Assembly (NCBI RefSeq): GCF_042683665.1
Contig: NZ_JBHUOO010000015.1
Origin: Leeuwenhoekiella polynyae
GTDB lineage: Bacteria > Bacteroidota > Bacteroidia > Flavobacteriales > Flavobacteriaceae
Length of the DNA: 64,000 nt
Reading direction: 5' to 3' (one strand)
This document shows positions 19,401-27,877 of the stretch, piece after piece; the first letter of the stretch is position 1; each line of letters begins with the position of its first letter. The position numbers were made by a program, and so were the translations under genes. Under the pieces are notes generated by a model. The model had not been told where the DNA came from. It saw nothing but the letters and a program-made list of their open reading frames with translations, and made no database searches.

Positions 19401-19530
19401 GTTAGACCCTGAAGTTAGTGTTGTACCAGGAGGTGGTGATTTATTAAATGGATTACCAATCGCAGGTATTGATTACACATCATTCCCTAGACCAAGGATT
19501 TATAGCCTTGGGGTAAACTTAACTTTTTAA
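16423..19530 (+). CDS. SusC-family TonB-dependent outer membrane transporter
   Basis: 1,035 residues from the ATG at 16423, which gives a proper signal peptide (MKHVILKSMLFFASLLLAG, cleavage after AQA about 23). A carboxypeptidase-D-like regulatory domain (about 25-95) and a TonB-box-like segment EEVVVIGYG (about 102-110) precede the plug and the beta-barrel, which ends in a C-terminal Phe (LGVNLTF). It imports a bulky substrate across the outer membrane together with the SusD lipoprotein 9 bp downstream. No CAZyme, sulfatase or peptidase follows, so the substrate cannot be named. A signalling (STN) domain is absent. Confidence 0.93.
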   Translation: MKHVILKSMLFFASLLLAGMAQAQTVSGTVSEPNGPLPGANVLVKGTTNGTTTDFDGNYTLNNVPSDATLVFSYVGFSQQEVAVNGRSTISVTLEEDAAALEEVVVIGYGSTTVKDATGSVASVTSEDFQKGVISSPEQLIQGKTAGVQIASGSGEPGSGIAIRIRGTSSVRSNNNPLFVVDGVPLPSGDTSAEGSDIGVGSSAARNPLSFLNPNDIENISILKDASSTAIYGSRGANGVVIITTKSGRGGASGGTFEVSSEVSVANPANEYDLLNRQQFLSTVAAFGGTARDLGNDTDWQSLVTRNTISTNTNFAYSQNYGSGNVRATFNYGNQEGVVNKSSQERIVGRLNASQRLFDDKLLLTLQSTLSRVNDEAPPLSGSAGSTGDLLGAAYSANPTWPADPTFNPGDRINPLNLIQNFQSLAQTDRFLLNLSGSYDITDNILAKATFGYDVANSARNASLNANSFNVSRGAAGNGRGALNEVDNDNRLLELTLNYKKDFGNSKFDGLIGFSYQQFQASGRNIEGFGYQTTDLDLMADDLNNAVGRLESLINGGYQQYGYSAGTGLFVNRLFPEPSNESLGEVSNLPLRSVFANTFDNTDELQSYFARVNYTIADKYLFTATVRADGSSKFGGNNQYGIFPSAAFAWKINNEAFAGDTFSTLKLRLSYGITGNQDGLGYGQFVRRQRYSDGSINDDGAINIPGITTVAFANPDLKWEETTQYAAGLDFGFDNDRFSGSFDVYRKETRDLLLNIEAAQPSPQPFFFQNLDAVVLNTGFEVALNYDILQGEDFNWTFGVNLAYNKNEIQDFDGRIAAGTIRGAGLTGAFAQRLQTGQPIYSFYLREFIGFDANGNPTFEGGVDNQKFVGKSALPDFTGGISTSASYKNWSASLYFNGQAGNYIYNNTANAFFTGGAIGSGNNVTTDVIDLAGVEGRFAEASVSTRFLEKGDFLRLQTASLSYNVPIQGVGFFKSMRFNLTGQNLFVLTSYSGLDPEVSVVPGGGDLLNGLPIAGIDYTSFPRPRIYSLGVNLTF

Positions 19531-19539
19531 AAAATAGAT

Positions 19540-21141
19540 ATGAAAATAAGAACAATAATTAAACCCTTTGCGTTATCAGCACTTATTATTAGTGCTTTGA
19601 TATCCTGTACAGATTTAGAAATTGAGGAGACCGATTCCATTATTAGTAAAGATACTGGCGACTTTACATTCTCGCCATTAGCAGATCCGGCATCTTCCCT
19701 AAGTGACCTCTACAACAAGATAGGTGGTGATTTTCAAGGTCAAGATAATATCTATGCACTTAATGAAGTTACTACAGATGAACTTTTAGTGCCTACTCGA
19801 GGTACTGACTGGGGAGATAATGGGGTGTGGAGACAACTCCATACACATACTTGGAATTCTGCACATTTATTTATAAAAAATGCTTGGAACACTCTGAACC
19901 AAAATATTTTTAGAGCTTCTGAAATTATAGAAAGTAATCCTTCTCCTGCTATTATTGCTGAAGCAAAATTTTTAAGAGCATATAATATGTTCTTTGTTAT
20001 GGATTTCTATGGTTCTGTTCCATTTAGAGAAGTTGACGAAGGTCCTAAAGTTAACCCTAGAGTTTTAACAAGACCAGAAGCCTATGCTTTTGTACTTCAA
20101 GATTTAACAGAAGCCTTACCTGATCTTCCATCTACCGGACCAGATTTAACTAAAACTGTAAAAGCTACTAAAGAAGCAGCTCAATTTTTAATGGCAAAGT
20201 TATATTTAAATGCCTCTGTTTATAGTAGTTCTGGTGAATTTGACTCCGCTGATATGGATAAAGTTATTGCTGCTGTAGATGCTATTACAGCAAGCGGATT
20301 TGCTATTGAGTCTGAAAAAAGCTATTTTGAAATTTTTGAACCCACTGAAGATACCGAAACTATTTTCTTTTTAAGAAGTGAAGTTGCTCCAAGAATTTGG
20401 AATACGCTACATTACAATCAAAATGCTCCCGATAATACTGGTGGTGGTTGGAATGGATTTTCTACTCTTGCTGAGTTTTATGACAAGTTTGAAGGTGATC
20501 CCAATACAAATTACGAAGGCGACGGTCAGGAAGAGCGTAGAGGTATTGTGTGGGATAACACCAATGCAAATGATCTTAATCTTGGAATAGGCTATGGATT
20601 CCTTATCGGACAGCAATATGACTCAGATGGTTCTATGCTAAAAAACAGACAAGGCGGACCTTTATCTTTTACTAAAGAAATTCCCTCTTTGGTAGGTAAT
20701 ACAGAGGTACAAGGTATACGACTTATTAAATATCATCCTTATGATCCAATTCCCGATACAGGTGATGATACAAGTCCTTTTATTGAATCTTTTAGAAGAC
20801 ATCAAGTCTTTTTTAGATACGCTGATGCTTACTTAATGAAAGCAGAAGCAATGTTTAGAAAAGGGCAGACTGCAGAGGCTTTAACTATGGTAAATACTTT
20901 AAGATCTAGTAGAGATAACACCCCTGCATTAACAAGTCTTGACGAATCATCCTTATTAGATGAGCGTGCCAGAGAGTTGTTTATAGAAACCTGGAGAAGA
21001 AATGATCTTGTACGTTTTAATCAGTTCACTTCACCTTGGGCGCTCAAAGAAGTTTCCGGGGACCCTAACGTTAATCTGTTCCCAATTCCAGAAACTGCTT
21101 TATTATCAAATCCAAATCTTGTTCAAAATCCTGGATATTAA
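19540..21141 (+). CDS. SusD/RagB-family substrate-binding lipoprotein
   Basis: 533 residues. The signal peptide ends in ALISC (lipid-anchor Cys about 23). The N-terminal part has the SusD TPR-like helices (AEAKFLRAYNMFFVMDFYG near 145-163) and the C-terminal RagB part has the usual ADAYLMKAEAMFRKG near 425 and a terminal NPGY. It forms the lid of the upstream SusC barrel and binds the ligand at the cell surface. It is 9 bp downstream of susC and is followed by an intrinsic terminator, so the pair may be expressed above the genes behind it. Confidence 0.93.
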   Translation: MKIRTIIKPFALSALIISALISCTDLEIEETDSIISKDTGDFTFSPLADPASSLSDLYNKIGGDFQGQDNIYALNEVTTDELLVPTRGTDWGDNGVWRQLHTHTWNSAHLFIKNAWNTLNQNIFRASEIIESNPSPAIIAEAKFLRAYNMFFVMDFYGSVPFREVDEGPKVNPRVLTRPEAYAFVLQDLTEALPDLPSTGPDLTKTVKATKEAAQFLMAKLYLNASVYSSSGEFDSADMDKVIAAVDAITASGFAIESEKSYFEIFEPTEDTETIFFLRSEVAPRIWNTLHYNQNAPDNTGGGWNGFSTLAEFYDKFEGDPNTNYEGDGQEERRGIVWDNTNANDLNLGIGYGFLIGQQYDSDGSMLKNRQGGPLSFTKEIPSLVGNTEVQGIRLIKYHPYDPIPDTGDDTSPFIESFRRHQVFFRYADAYLMKAEAMFRKGQTAEALTMVNTLRSSRDNTPALTSLDESSLLDERARELFIETWRRNDLVRFNQFTSPWALKEVSGDPNVNLFPIPETALLSNPNLVQNPGY

Positions 21142-21167
21142 TCCTTATATTTTGTTACCCATAATAG

Positions 21168-21196
21168 AAAAGAGGATCATTTATGGTCCTCTTTTT
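21168..21196 (+). terminator. Intrinsic terminator or attenuator after susD
   Basis: Stem AAAAGAGGA (21168-21176) with TCCTCTTTT (21187-21195), 10-nt loop and a T-run. It lies 38 bp before the first VCBS gene, which has no convincing promoter of its own, so partial read-through is likely. Confidence 0.75.
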
Positions 21197-21233
21197 AAAT
21201 TAGTAACTTTCCAAAACTACTGTAACCTACTCT

Positions 21234-24200
21234 ATGCCGCGATTACATCTTTATACTATAATCGTTTTGATTTATACTTTTTGCTGTTCTTGCGAAAAGG
21301 AAGGTCAGCCCTATAAATTAGCTTATGTTGCAGATTCTGGGGTAGATTTTAAAAATACATTAACCAGCACTCCTCAACTCAACATTCTCAACTACCTCTA
21401 CTTCTACAATGGTGGTGGTGCAGCTATTGCAGATTTCAATAATGATGGGTTACCTGATCTTTATTTTACAGGAAATCAAGTTTCAGATAAGTTATACCTT
21501 AATGAAGGTGATTTTAAATTTAAAGACATTACCTCAGCTTCCGGAATTCATGAAACTAAAAGTTGGAGTACAGGGGTCACCGTTATTGACATCAACGCAG
21601 ATGGCCTACTGGATATTTATGTATGCACAGTAAGCGGTCATTTACAACTTAAAGGGCACAACAAATTATACATAAATATTGGCGAGCAAAATGGCATTCC
21701 AAAATTTAAAGAAGCTGCTGCTGAATATGGTCTGGATTATGCAGGTCTTTCCACTCAGGCTTCTTTCTTTGATTATGACTTAGATGGCGATCTCGACATG
21801 TATTTACTCAATCATTCAGTTCATCCCAACGCCAATTATGGTAAAGCTGCTGTTCGTAAAAAAGCAGATAGTTTACTTGGCGATAAATTGTACCAAAACA
21901 ACAACGGTTATTTTACAGATGTCACTGAAAAAGCAGGTATTTTAAGCAGTAAAATAGGCTACGGCCTTGGTGTTTCAGTCTCTGATATTAACAATGACAG
22001 CTATCCTGATTTATATATTGCCAATGATTTTTTTGAAAATGATTACCTCTATCTTAATAATCAAGACGGAACATTTTCAGAGCTAAATACCACAGAAAAA
22101 AGTTTAGGACACACCTCACACTTTTCTATGGGAACTGATATTGCTGACATTAATAACGACGGAAACACAGATATTTTAAGTCTCGATATGCTTCCTGAAA
22201 ATCTGGAAGTTCTCAAGGCTTCAGGGAATGAATATTCCTACCCTATTTACCAAAATCAGTTGCGTAACGGTTATGATTACCAGTTTATGCAAAATACGCT
22301 ACAGCTCAATTTAGGTGATGGTCGCTTCGCGGAAACTGCTTTTCAAAGTGGAATTGCCGCTACTGAATGGTCTTGGACTCCACTCATAGCTGATTTTGAT
22401 AACGATGGATTTAAAGACATTTATATCGCAAACGGAATTCTTGGCGCGACCAACGATATGGATTTTGTGAATTTTATTTCTAATGAGTCTATTCAGAAAA
22501 GATTAGGCAAAAACATGTCTGAAACAGAAATGGAATTCATCAAAAAACTCCCGGAAACTCATGTAGCAAACTACATGTATAAAAATAATGGCGACGGTAC
22601 TTTTGAGGATGTCACCCAGTTATGGACGGCAAATAAACCATCTTTTAGCAACGGGGCTTCTTATGCTGATCTGGATAACGATGGGGATCTGGATATTGTC
22701 GTTAATAACGTAAATGAAGAAGCCTATATTCTTGAAAATACAACAGCTCAGGAATCAACTCAGAAAGGCATTCAAATTCAGTTTAAAGGGGAAGACAAAA
22801 ACACTTTTGGCATTGGAGCAAAACTCATCGCCTATCAAAATAATAGAAAACAAGCTTTTGAAAATTACACCACACGAGGTTTTATGTCTGCTGTACCCCC
22901 CTCTGTTTTTGTGGGGCTGGGCGATGCTAAACAATTAGATTCTCTTATAGTGATTTGGCCATCAGGAAAACAACAGATTTTGACAAACACAAACTCAAAT
23001 CTTGTCTTATCTGAAAGCAATGCTGAATCAAAAGAAAAAAATATCAAAAATCCTGAAACTGAAATCAATTGGACTATTGATTCTCTTCAGGTAGATTTTA
23101 ACCACAAAGACGGAAATTCTATTGAGTTTAGCAGAGACGGCCTTGTTCCCTATGCGAATACTAATACGGGCCCACAAATTCAAACTGCTGATTTGAATAA
23201 TGATGGCTTAGATGACTTTATAATTCTGGGTGCTAAGGCTCAAAAAACAACGATATTCTTTCAGAACAAAACAGGAAATTTCACCCAGAGCTTTCTTCCT
23301 GATGCTGATGAAGATGCTATAAATGAGGACACCGCAGCAGCGCTTTTTGATGCTGACGATAACGGAACTCTTGATATTGTTATAGCAAGCGGAGGTAACG
23401 AATTTAAAAATGGTAAAGCCCTTACTCCCCGACTCTACTTAAACACTAAAGGTTCTTTTGAAAAAGTAAATAATGCTTTTGAAGGTATTGAACTTAATGC
23501 GTCAAAAATAAAAGCTGTTGATCTTGATAAAGACGGAAAACTAGATTTAGTGATTACCAGTGATTTAGTTCCTCATGAATTTGGAGCAACTCCTAAACAA
23601 TATATTTTTAAAAACTCCGGAAAAGGAAAGTTTGAAAATATCACAGCAACCTATGCTCCAGAATTTGCGACACTAGGAAATGTAAAAGATATTATTTGGG
23701 CAGATCTGGATGTAAATGGATATCCTGATGCGATAGTTTGTGGTCATTGGATGCCAATACAAATTTTGATGAATTCGGGTTCTAAACTAGAATTACAAAA
23801 TATTGAAAGTCTAAAAAACACAAATGGACTCTGGAACTCGATTCTGGTTGAAGATTTTGATCAAGATGGTGATTTAGATATGATTGCCGGTAATTGGGGC
23901 TTAAACACAAGATTAAAGGCTTCTTTAGAGCAGCCTATTAATTTATATCGCTTTGATTTTGATGCTAATAGTAAAACTGATCCTGTGACTTCATATTATT
24001 ACAAAGGCTCAGAAACGGTTTTAGCAACTAAAGATGAACTGGTTAAACAGCTCCCCTTTTTAAACAAGAAATTCTTAAGCTATCATGCATTTGCACAAGC
24101 CAGTATAACCGATTTATTTTCAGAAGAAAAATTAGAAAAAGCTGAAAAAAAACAAGTTTTTAAACTCGCAAGTACGTATTTTGAAAACGTAGGTAACTTA

Positions 24201-24527
24201 GAGTTTAAAGCACATCACCTGCCATTTATGGCGCAAGTTTCAACGGTTAAAGTTATCACCGCTACAGACTTTAATGAAGATGGCTTAAACGATCTGCTAC
24301 TTTTGGGTAATGACAGTGAGATTAGCACACAGTTGGGAAGGTTAGATGCATCACACGGTGTTTTTCTTCTGAATACCGGTAATAATTTTAAGTACGCCGG
24401 ACAACATAAAATTGATATTAAAGGAGCTGTGCGCAGCATTGCACCGCTAAAAATAAAAGACAATCCCTATTACATTATAGGTCGTAATAATGACAAACCC
24501 CTATTTTTAAGAAAAGAGAATAACTGA
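21234..24527 (+). CDS. FG-GAP/VCBS repeat lipoprotein with ASPIC/UnbV domain, copy 1
   Basis: 1,097 residues with a lipobox-type signal (CCSC, Cys about 20). At least a dozen calcium-binding motifs of the DxNxDGxxD kind occur in two blocks (about 65-490 and 640-1080), as in integrin-like beta-propellers. Between them is an ASPIC/UnbV domain (about 510-600, GFMSAVPPSVFVGLG, then IVIWPSGKQQ). The architecture resembles animal CRTAC1 and its bacterial homologs. It is probably surface-exposed and binds calcium and a polymer or metabolite. The stop and the next ATG share bases (TGATG), so copies 1 and 2 are coupled. Confidence 0.85.
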   Translation: MPRLHLYTIIVLIYTFCCSCEKEGQPYKLAYVADSGVDFKNTLTSTPQLNILNYLYFYNGGGAAIADFNNDGLPDLYFTGNQVSDKLYLNEGDFKFKDITSASGIHETKSWSTGVTVIDINADGLLDIYVCTVSGHLQLKGHNKLYINIGEQNGIPKFKEAAAEYGLDYAGLSTQASFFDYDLDGDLDMYLLNHSVHPNANYGKAAVRKKADSLLGDKLYQNNNGYFTDVTEKAGILSSKIGYGLGVSVSDINNDSYPDLYIANDFFENDYLYLNNQDGTFSELNTTEKSLGHTSHFSMGTDIADINNDGNTDILSLDMLPENLEVLKASGNEYSYPIYQNQLRNGYDYQFMQNTLQLNLGDGRFAETAFQSGIAATEWSWTPLIADFDNDGFKDIYIANGILGATNDMDFVNFISNESIQKRLGKNMSETEMEFIKKLPETHVANYMYKNNGDGTFEDVTQLWTANKPSFSNGASYADLDNDGDLDIVVNNVNEEAYILENTTAQESTQKGIQIQFKGEDKNTFGIGAKLIAYQNNRKQAFENYTTRGFMSAVPPSVFVGLGDAKQLDSLIVIWPSGKQQILTNTNSNLVLSESNAESKEKNIKNPETEINWTIDSLQVDFNHKDGNSIEFSRDGLVPYANTNTGPQIQTADLNNDGLDDFIILGAKAQKTTIFFQNKTGNFTQSFLPDADEDAINEDTAAALFDADDNGTLDIVIASGGNEFKNGKALTPRLYLNTKGSFEKVNNAFEGIELNASKIKAVDLDKDGKLDLVITSDLVPHEFGATPKQYIFKNSGKGKFENITATYAPEFATLGNVKDIIWADLDVNGYPDAIVCGHWMPIQILMNSGSKLELQNIESLKNTNGLWNSILVEDFDQDGDLDMIAGNWGLNTRLKASLEQPINLYRFDFDANSKTDPVTSYYYKGSETVLATKDELVKQLPFLNKKFLSYHAFAQASITDLFSEEKLEKAEKKQVFKLASTYFENVGNLEFKAHHLPFMAQVSTVKVITATDFNEDGLNDLLLLGNDSEISTQLGRLDASHGVFLLNTGNNFKYAGQHKIDIKGAVRSIAPLKIKDNPYYIIGRNNDKPLFLRKENN

Positions 24528-27500
24528 TGAATAGTCTTAATAAACTTTACTTTTTCAGCTTAGTATTGATACTTATTGCTTGTGGCGATAAAGGTTCAGA
24601 AGAGAAAGAGACCACTAGCAAAGAACCTACACTCTTTAGCCTGATGGCTACTGAAGAAACCGGTATCGACTTTGTCAATACGATTAAAAATGAGAAAGAT
24701 TTCAATATTTTTAAATACCGAAATTTCTACAATGGTGGTGGAGTTGCTATAGGTGATATTAATAATGACGGTCTTGCAGACATTTACCTAACCGCAAATA
24801 TGGGGAAGAATAAACTCTACCTCAACAAAGGTAATTTTGAGTTTGAAGACATTACCGAAGCTGCCAGGGTAGGCGGCAGTAAACCCTGGTCTACCGGTGT
24901 GGTTATGGCAGATGTGAATGCCGATGGCTTACTGGATATTTATGTAAGTAATGCCGGTAATATGAAAGGAGACAACCACGACAATGATCTTTATATCAAT
25001 AACGGGGATCTTACTTTTACCGAAAAAGCCAAGCAATACAATCTGGCTAAATCTGGTTTTTCTACACAGGCCAGCTTTTTTGACTATGATAAAGATGGGG
25101 ATCTTGATGTCTATATTTTGAATAACAGTAATGTGCCCGTAAGTGGGTTGGGATATGCTGAACAGCGTGATACTCGCGCAGAAAACTGGGAAAATGTTCC
25201 GGATATTTTTAAAGGTGTAGGTGATCTTTTAATGCGGAATGATGGCGATACTTTTACAGATGTAAGTGAAGAAGCAGGTATCTACGGAAGCCTTATAGGT
25301 TTTGGCCTCGGAGTAATGATCACAGACATCAACAATGATCTTTATCCAGATATCTACATCTCAAATGACTTCTACGAGCGCGATTATCTTTATATCAATC
25401 AACAAGACGGGACGTTCAAAGAAGATATTAAAAACTGGACATCACGCCTTTCTCTCTCCGCGATGGGTGTTGATATTTCTGACATCAACAACGATGGTTT
25501 GCAAGATATTTTTATAACCGATATGCTTCCCGAACCTGAAGAACGGGTGAAATCTGTGATGGAGTTTGACAGTTATAATGTTTATAAACTAAAGCAGAGT
25601 AAAGACTTCTATCAGCAATTTATTCAAAATACCCTACAGGTAAATAACGGTAACGGTTCGTTTACAGAAACTGCTTATTACAGCGGTATAGACGCTACAG
25701 ACTGGAGTTGGGCGGGATTATTAGCTGATTTAGACAACGACGGCTACCGCGATATTTATGTCACAAATGGAATCAATCACGATCTTACTGATTTGGATTT
25801 CGTAGACTTCTTCGCTAATGAGATTATTCAAAATATGGCACTCACGGGTAAGCGCCAGGTTATTGATTCTATCATTAATAAAATGCCTAAAAAACCGTTA
25901 CCCAACGCAGTTTACCGCAACAAAAAAGATCTGACTTTTGAAGATGCCGGTAAAAAATGGGGGTTAGACATTCCCAGCATGTCTAACGGTTCTGCTTATG
26001 GCGATCTGGACAATGATGGCGATCTGGATCTTGTGGTGAATAATGTGAATATGCAGGCATTTATATACCGTAACGAGAGCAGACAACAAACCGATAACAA
26101 TTATATAACTATCACTTTTAAAGGTGGTGAGAAGAATCCGTTTGCAGTGGGATCTTCAGTACGTCTGTACTTTGATGGGCAAGAAGTTTTACAGGAATTA
26201 TATCCTGTGCGAGGCTTTCAATCTTCTATGGATTATAAGATGACTATAGGTCTGGGACAAACGCAAACCATAGATTCATTACGCGTGCTTTGGCCCAATG
26301 ATAAAACTGAAGTATTCAAAGAAGTGGCTGCAAATCAAACTTTAAATCTCGATCAGGCTAAGGCTACTGAAGTATTTATTCCACAGAAGCAAAAAACAGG
26401 TCCACAATTGCTTACCGAACTTAATAACGATAAGCTTAAAGCTAACAAAGAAAACAACTACAATGACTTTGATTACGAAGGTCTAATTGCTAAAAAACTT
26501 TCTCAGGAAGGTCCGGCTATCGCTGTAGGCGATGTCAATAATGACGGAAATGAAGATATTTTTGTAGGAGCTCCCAGTGGAAGTGCGGGAACACTATATC
26601 TACATCTAGGCGGTGGAAAACTAAATGCAAAAAATCAGTCGCTCTTTGAAGATGAAGCTAATTTTGAAGATACAGCAGCTGCATTCTTTGATGCAGACGG
26701 TGATGGGGATCTTGACTTATTAGTAGCTTCCGGAGGTAATGAAGTGGGCAAAAAAGAGTTGCTAAGACCGCGCTTGTATCTCAATGACGGCAAAGGCAAC
26801 TTCAGCAAATCATCTAATGAGCTTCCGTCAGCATTTCAAAATATGAGCGTTGTTGCTCCTTATGATTTTGATGGCGATGGCGATACAGATGTCTTTATTG
26901 GTTCTCGCAGCGTTGTTGGGGTTTACGGTATAGATCCTGCACAATTATTTTTAGAAAATACCGGAGACGGCATTTTTGTAGATGCCACCGAACGTCTGGC
27001 TTACGACACTAAAGATGCCGGTATGGTGACCGATGCAATCTGGCTTGATGTTGACGGAGACGACAAAAAAGACCTGATTACCGTTTCAGAATGGGGTTCG
27101 CCTCTGATTTATAGAAATTCAGGCAGAAGAATTTCATTAAAAAAGAATAATCTGAGAGACAAAACCGGCTGGTGGAATACCATTACTGCAGTAGATATAG
27201 ATAATGATGGCGATATGGATCTGGTTTTAGGAAACGAAGGAGAAAACTTGCATTATTTACCTACGGTAGAAAACCCGATGTCGATGTACATTAATGATTT
27301 TGACAATAACGGAACGATTGAACAAATCACCACGATGCACAAAAATGGTAAAGATTACCCCTTACATCAAAAGAAAGAAATCACAGCACAAATGAGTTCA
27401 CTTAAAAAACAGAACTTAAAAGCTTCAGATTATGCCAGCAGATATATCGACGAGATTTTTTCAACAGAGAGCTTAAATAATGCGATCAAGAAAACGGTAA

Positions 27501-27877
27501 AATATTCTCAATCTATGTTAGCCATTAATGATGGAAAAGGCAATTTTAGTCTAAAACCTCTTCCTTACCAGACGCAGTTGTCTTGTGTTTGCGATATAGT
27601 TTCTGCTGATATCAATAAAGATGGGCTTGCAGATTTGATCATGGCGGGTAACAATTATGAGTTTAAGCCACAATATTCACAATTGGATGCCAGTTTTGGC
27701 AATGTACTGCTTAACGAAGGTAATGCGAATTACAAGTGGCAGAATTATGATAAGAGTGGATTCTTTATTAAAGGAGAAGTCAAGCACTTATCAACGTTTA
27801 GCGACAATAAAGGAAATGTTTACCTTATCGCTTCTGTAAATGATGAAAAACCAAAGATATTTGCACTTAATGAATAA
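24527..27877 (+). CDS. FG-GAP/VCBS repeat lipoprotein with ASPIC/UnbV domain, copy 2
   Basis: 1,116 residues, lipobox IACG (Cys about 19). Same architecture as copy 1: FG-GAP repeats (GDINNDGLADIYL near 76, DYDKDGDLDVY near 190), an ASPIC/UnbV stretch near 540-625 (VRGFQSSMDYKMTIGLG, LRVLWPNDKTE) and a second repeat block ending with an ASFGNVLLNEG motif. It differs from copies 1 and 3 in several insertions, so it is not a recent duplicate. Start and stop overlap both neighbours (1 bp and 8 bp), indicating one translational unit. Function unknown. Confidence 0.85.
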   Translation: MNSLNKLYFFSLVLILIACGDKGSEEKETTSKEPTLFSLMATEETGIDFVNTIKNEKDFNIFKYRNFYNGGGVAIGDINNDGLADIYLTANMGKNKLYLNKGNFEFEDITEAARVGGSKPWSTGVVMADVNADGLLDIYVSNAGNMKGDNHDNDLYINNGDLTFTEKAKQYNLAKSGFSTQASFFDYDKDGDLDVYILNNSNVPVSGLGYAEQRDTRAENWENVPDIFKGVGDLLMRNDGDTFTDVSEEAGIYGSLIGFGLGVMITDINNDLYPDIYISNDFYERDYLYINQQDGTFKEDIKNWTSRLSLSAMGVDISDINNDGLQDIFITDMLPEPEERVKSVMEFDSYNVYKLKQSKDFYQQFIQNTLQVNNGNGSFTETAYYSGIDATDWSWAGLLADLDNDGYRDIYVTNGINHDLTDLDFVDFFANEIIQNMALTGKRQVIDSIINKMPKKPLPNAVYRNKKDLTFEDAGKKWGLDIPSMSNGSAYGDLDNDGDLDLVVNNVNMQAFIYRNESRQQTDNNYITITFKGGEKNPFAVGSSVRLYFDGQEVLQELYPVRGFQSSMDYKMTIGLGQTQTIDSLRVLWPNDKTEVFKEVAANQTLNLDQAKATEVFIPQKQKTGPQLLTELNNDKLKANKENNYNDFDYEGLIAKKLSQEGPAIAVGDVNNDGNEDIFVGAPSGSAGTLYLHLGGGKLNAKNQSLFEDEANFEDTAAAFFDADGDGDLDLLVASGGNEVGKKELLRPRLYLNDGKGNFSKSSNELPSAFQNMSVVAPYDFDGDGDTDVFIGSRSVVGVYGIDPAQLFLENTGDGIFVDATERLAYDTKDAGMVTDAIWLDVDGDDKKDLITVSEWGSPLIYRNSGRRISLKKNNLRDKTGWWNTITAVDIDNDGDMDLVLGNEGENLHYLPTVENPMSMYINDFDNNGTIEQITTMHKNGKDYPLHQKKEITAQMSSLKKQNLKASDYASRYIDEIFSTESLNNAIKKTVKYSQSMLAINDGKGNFSLKPLPYQTQLSCVCDIVSADINKDGLADLIMAGNNYEFKPQYSQLDASFGNVLLNEGNANYKWQNYDKSGFFIKGEVKHLSTFSDNKGNVYLIASVNDEKPKIFALNE

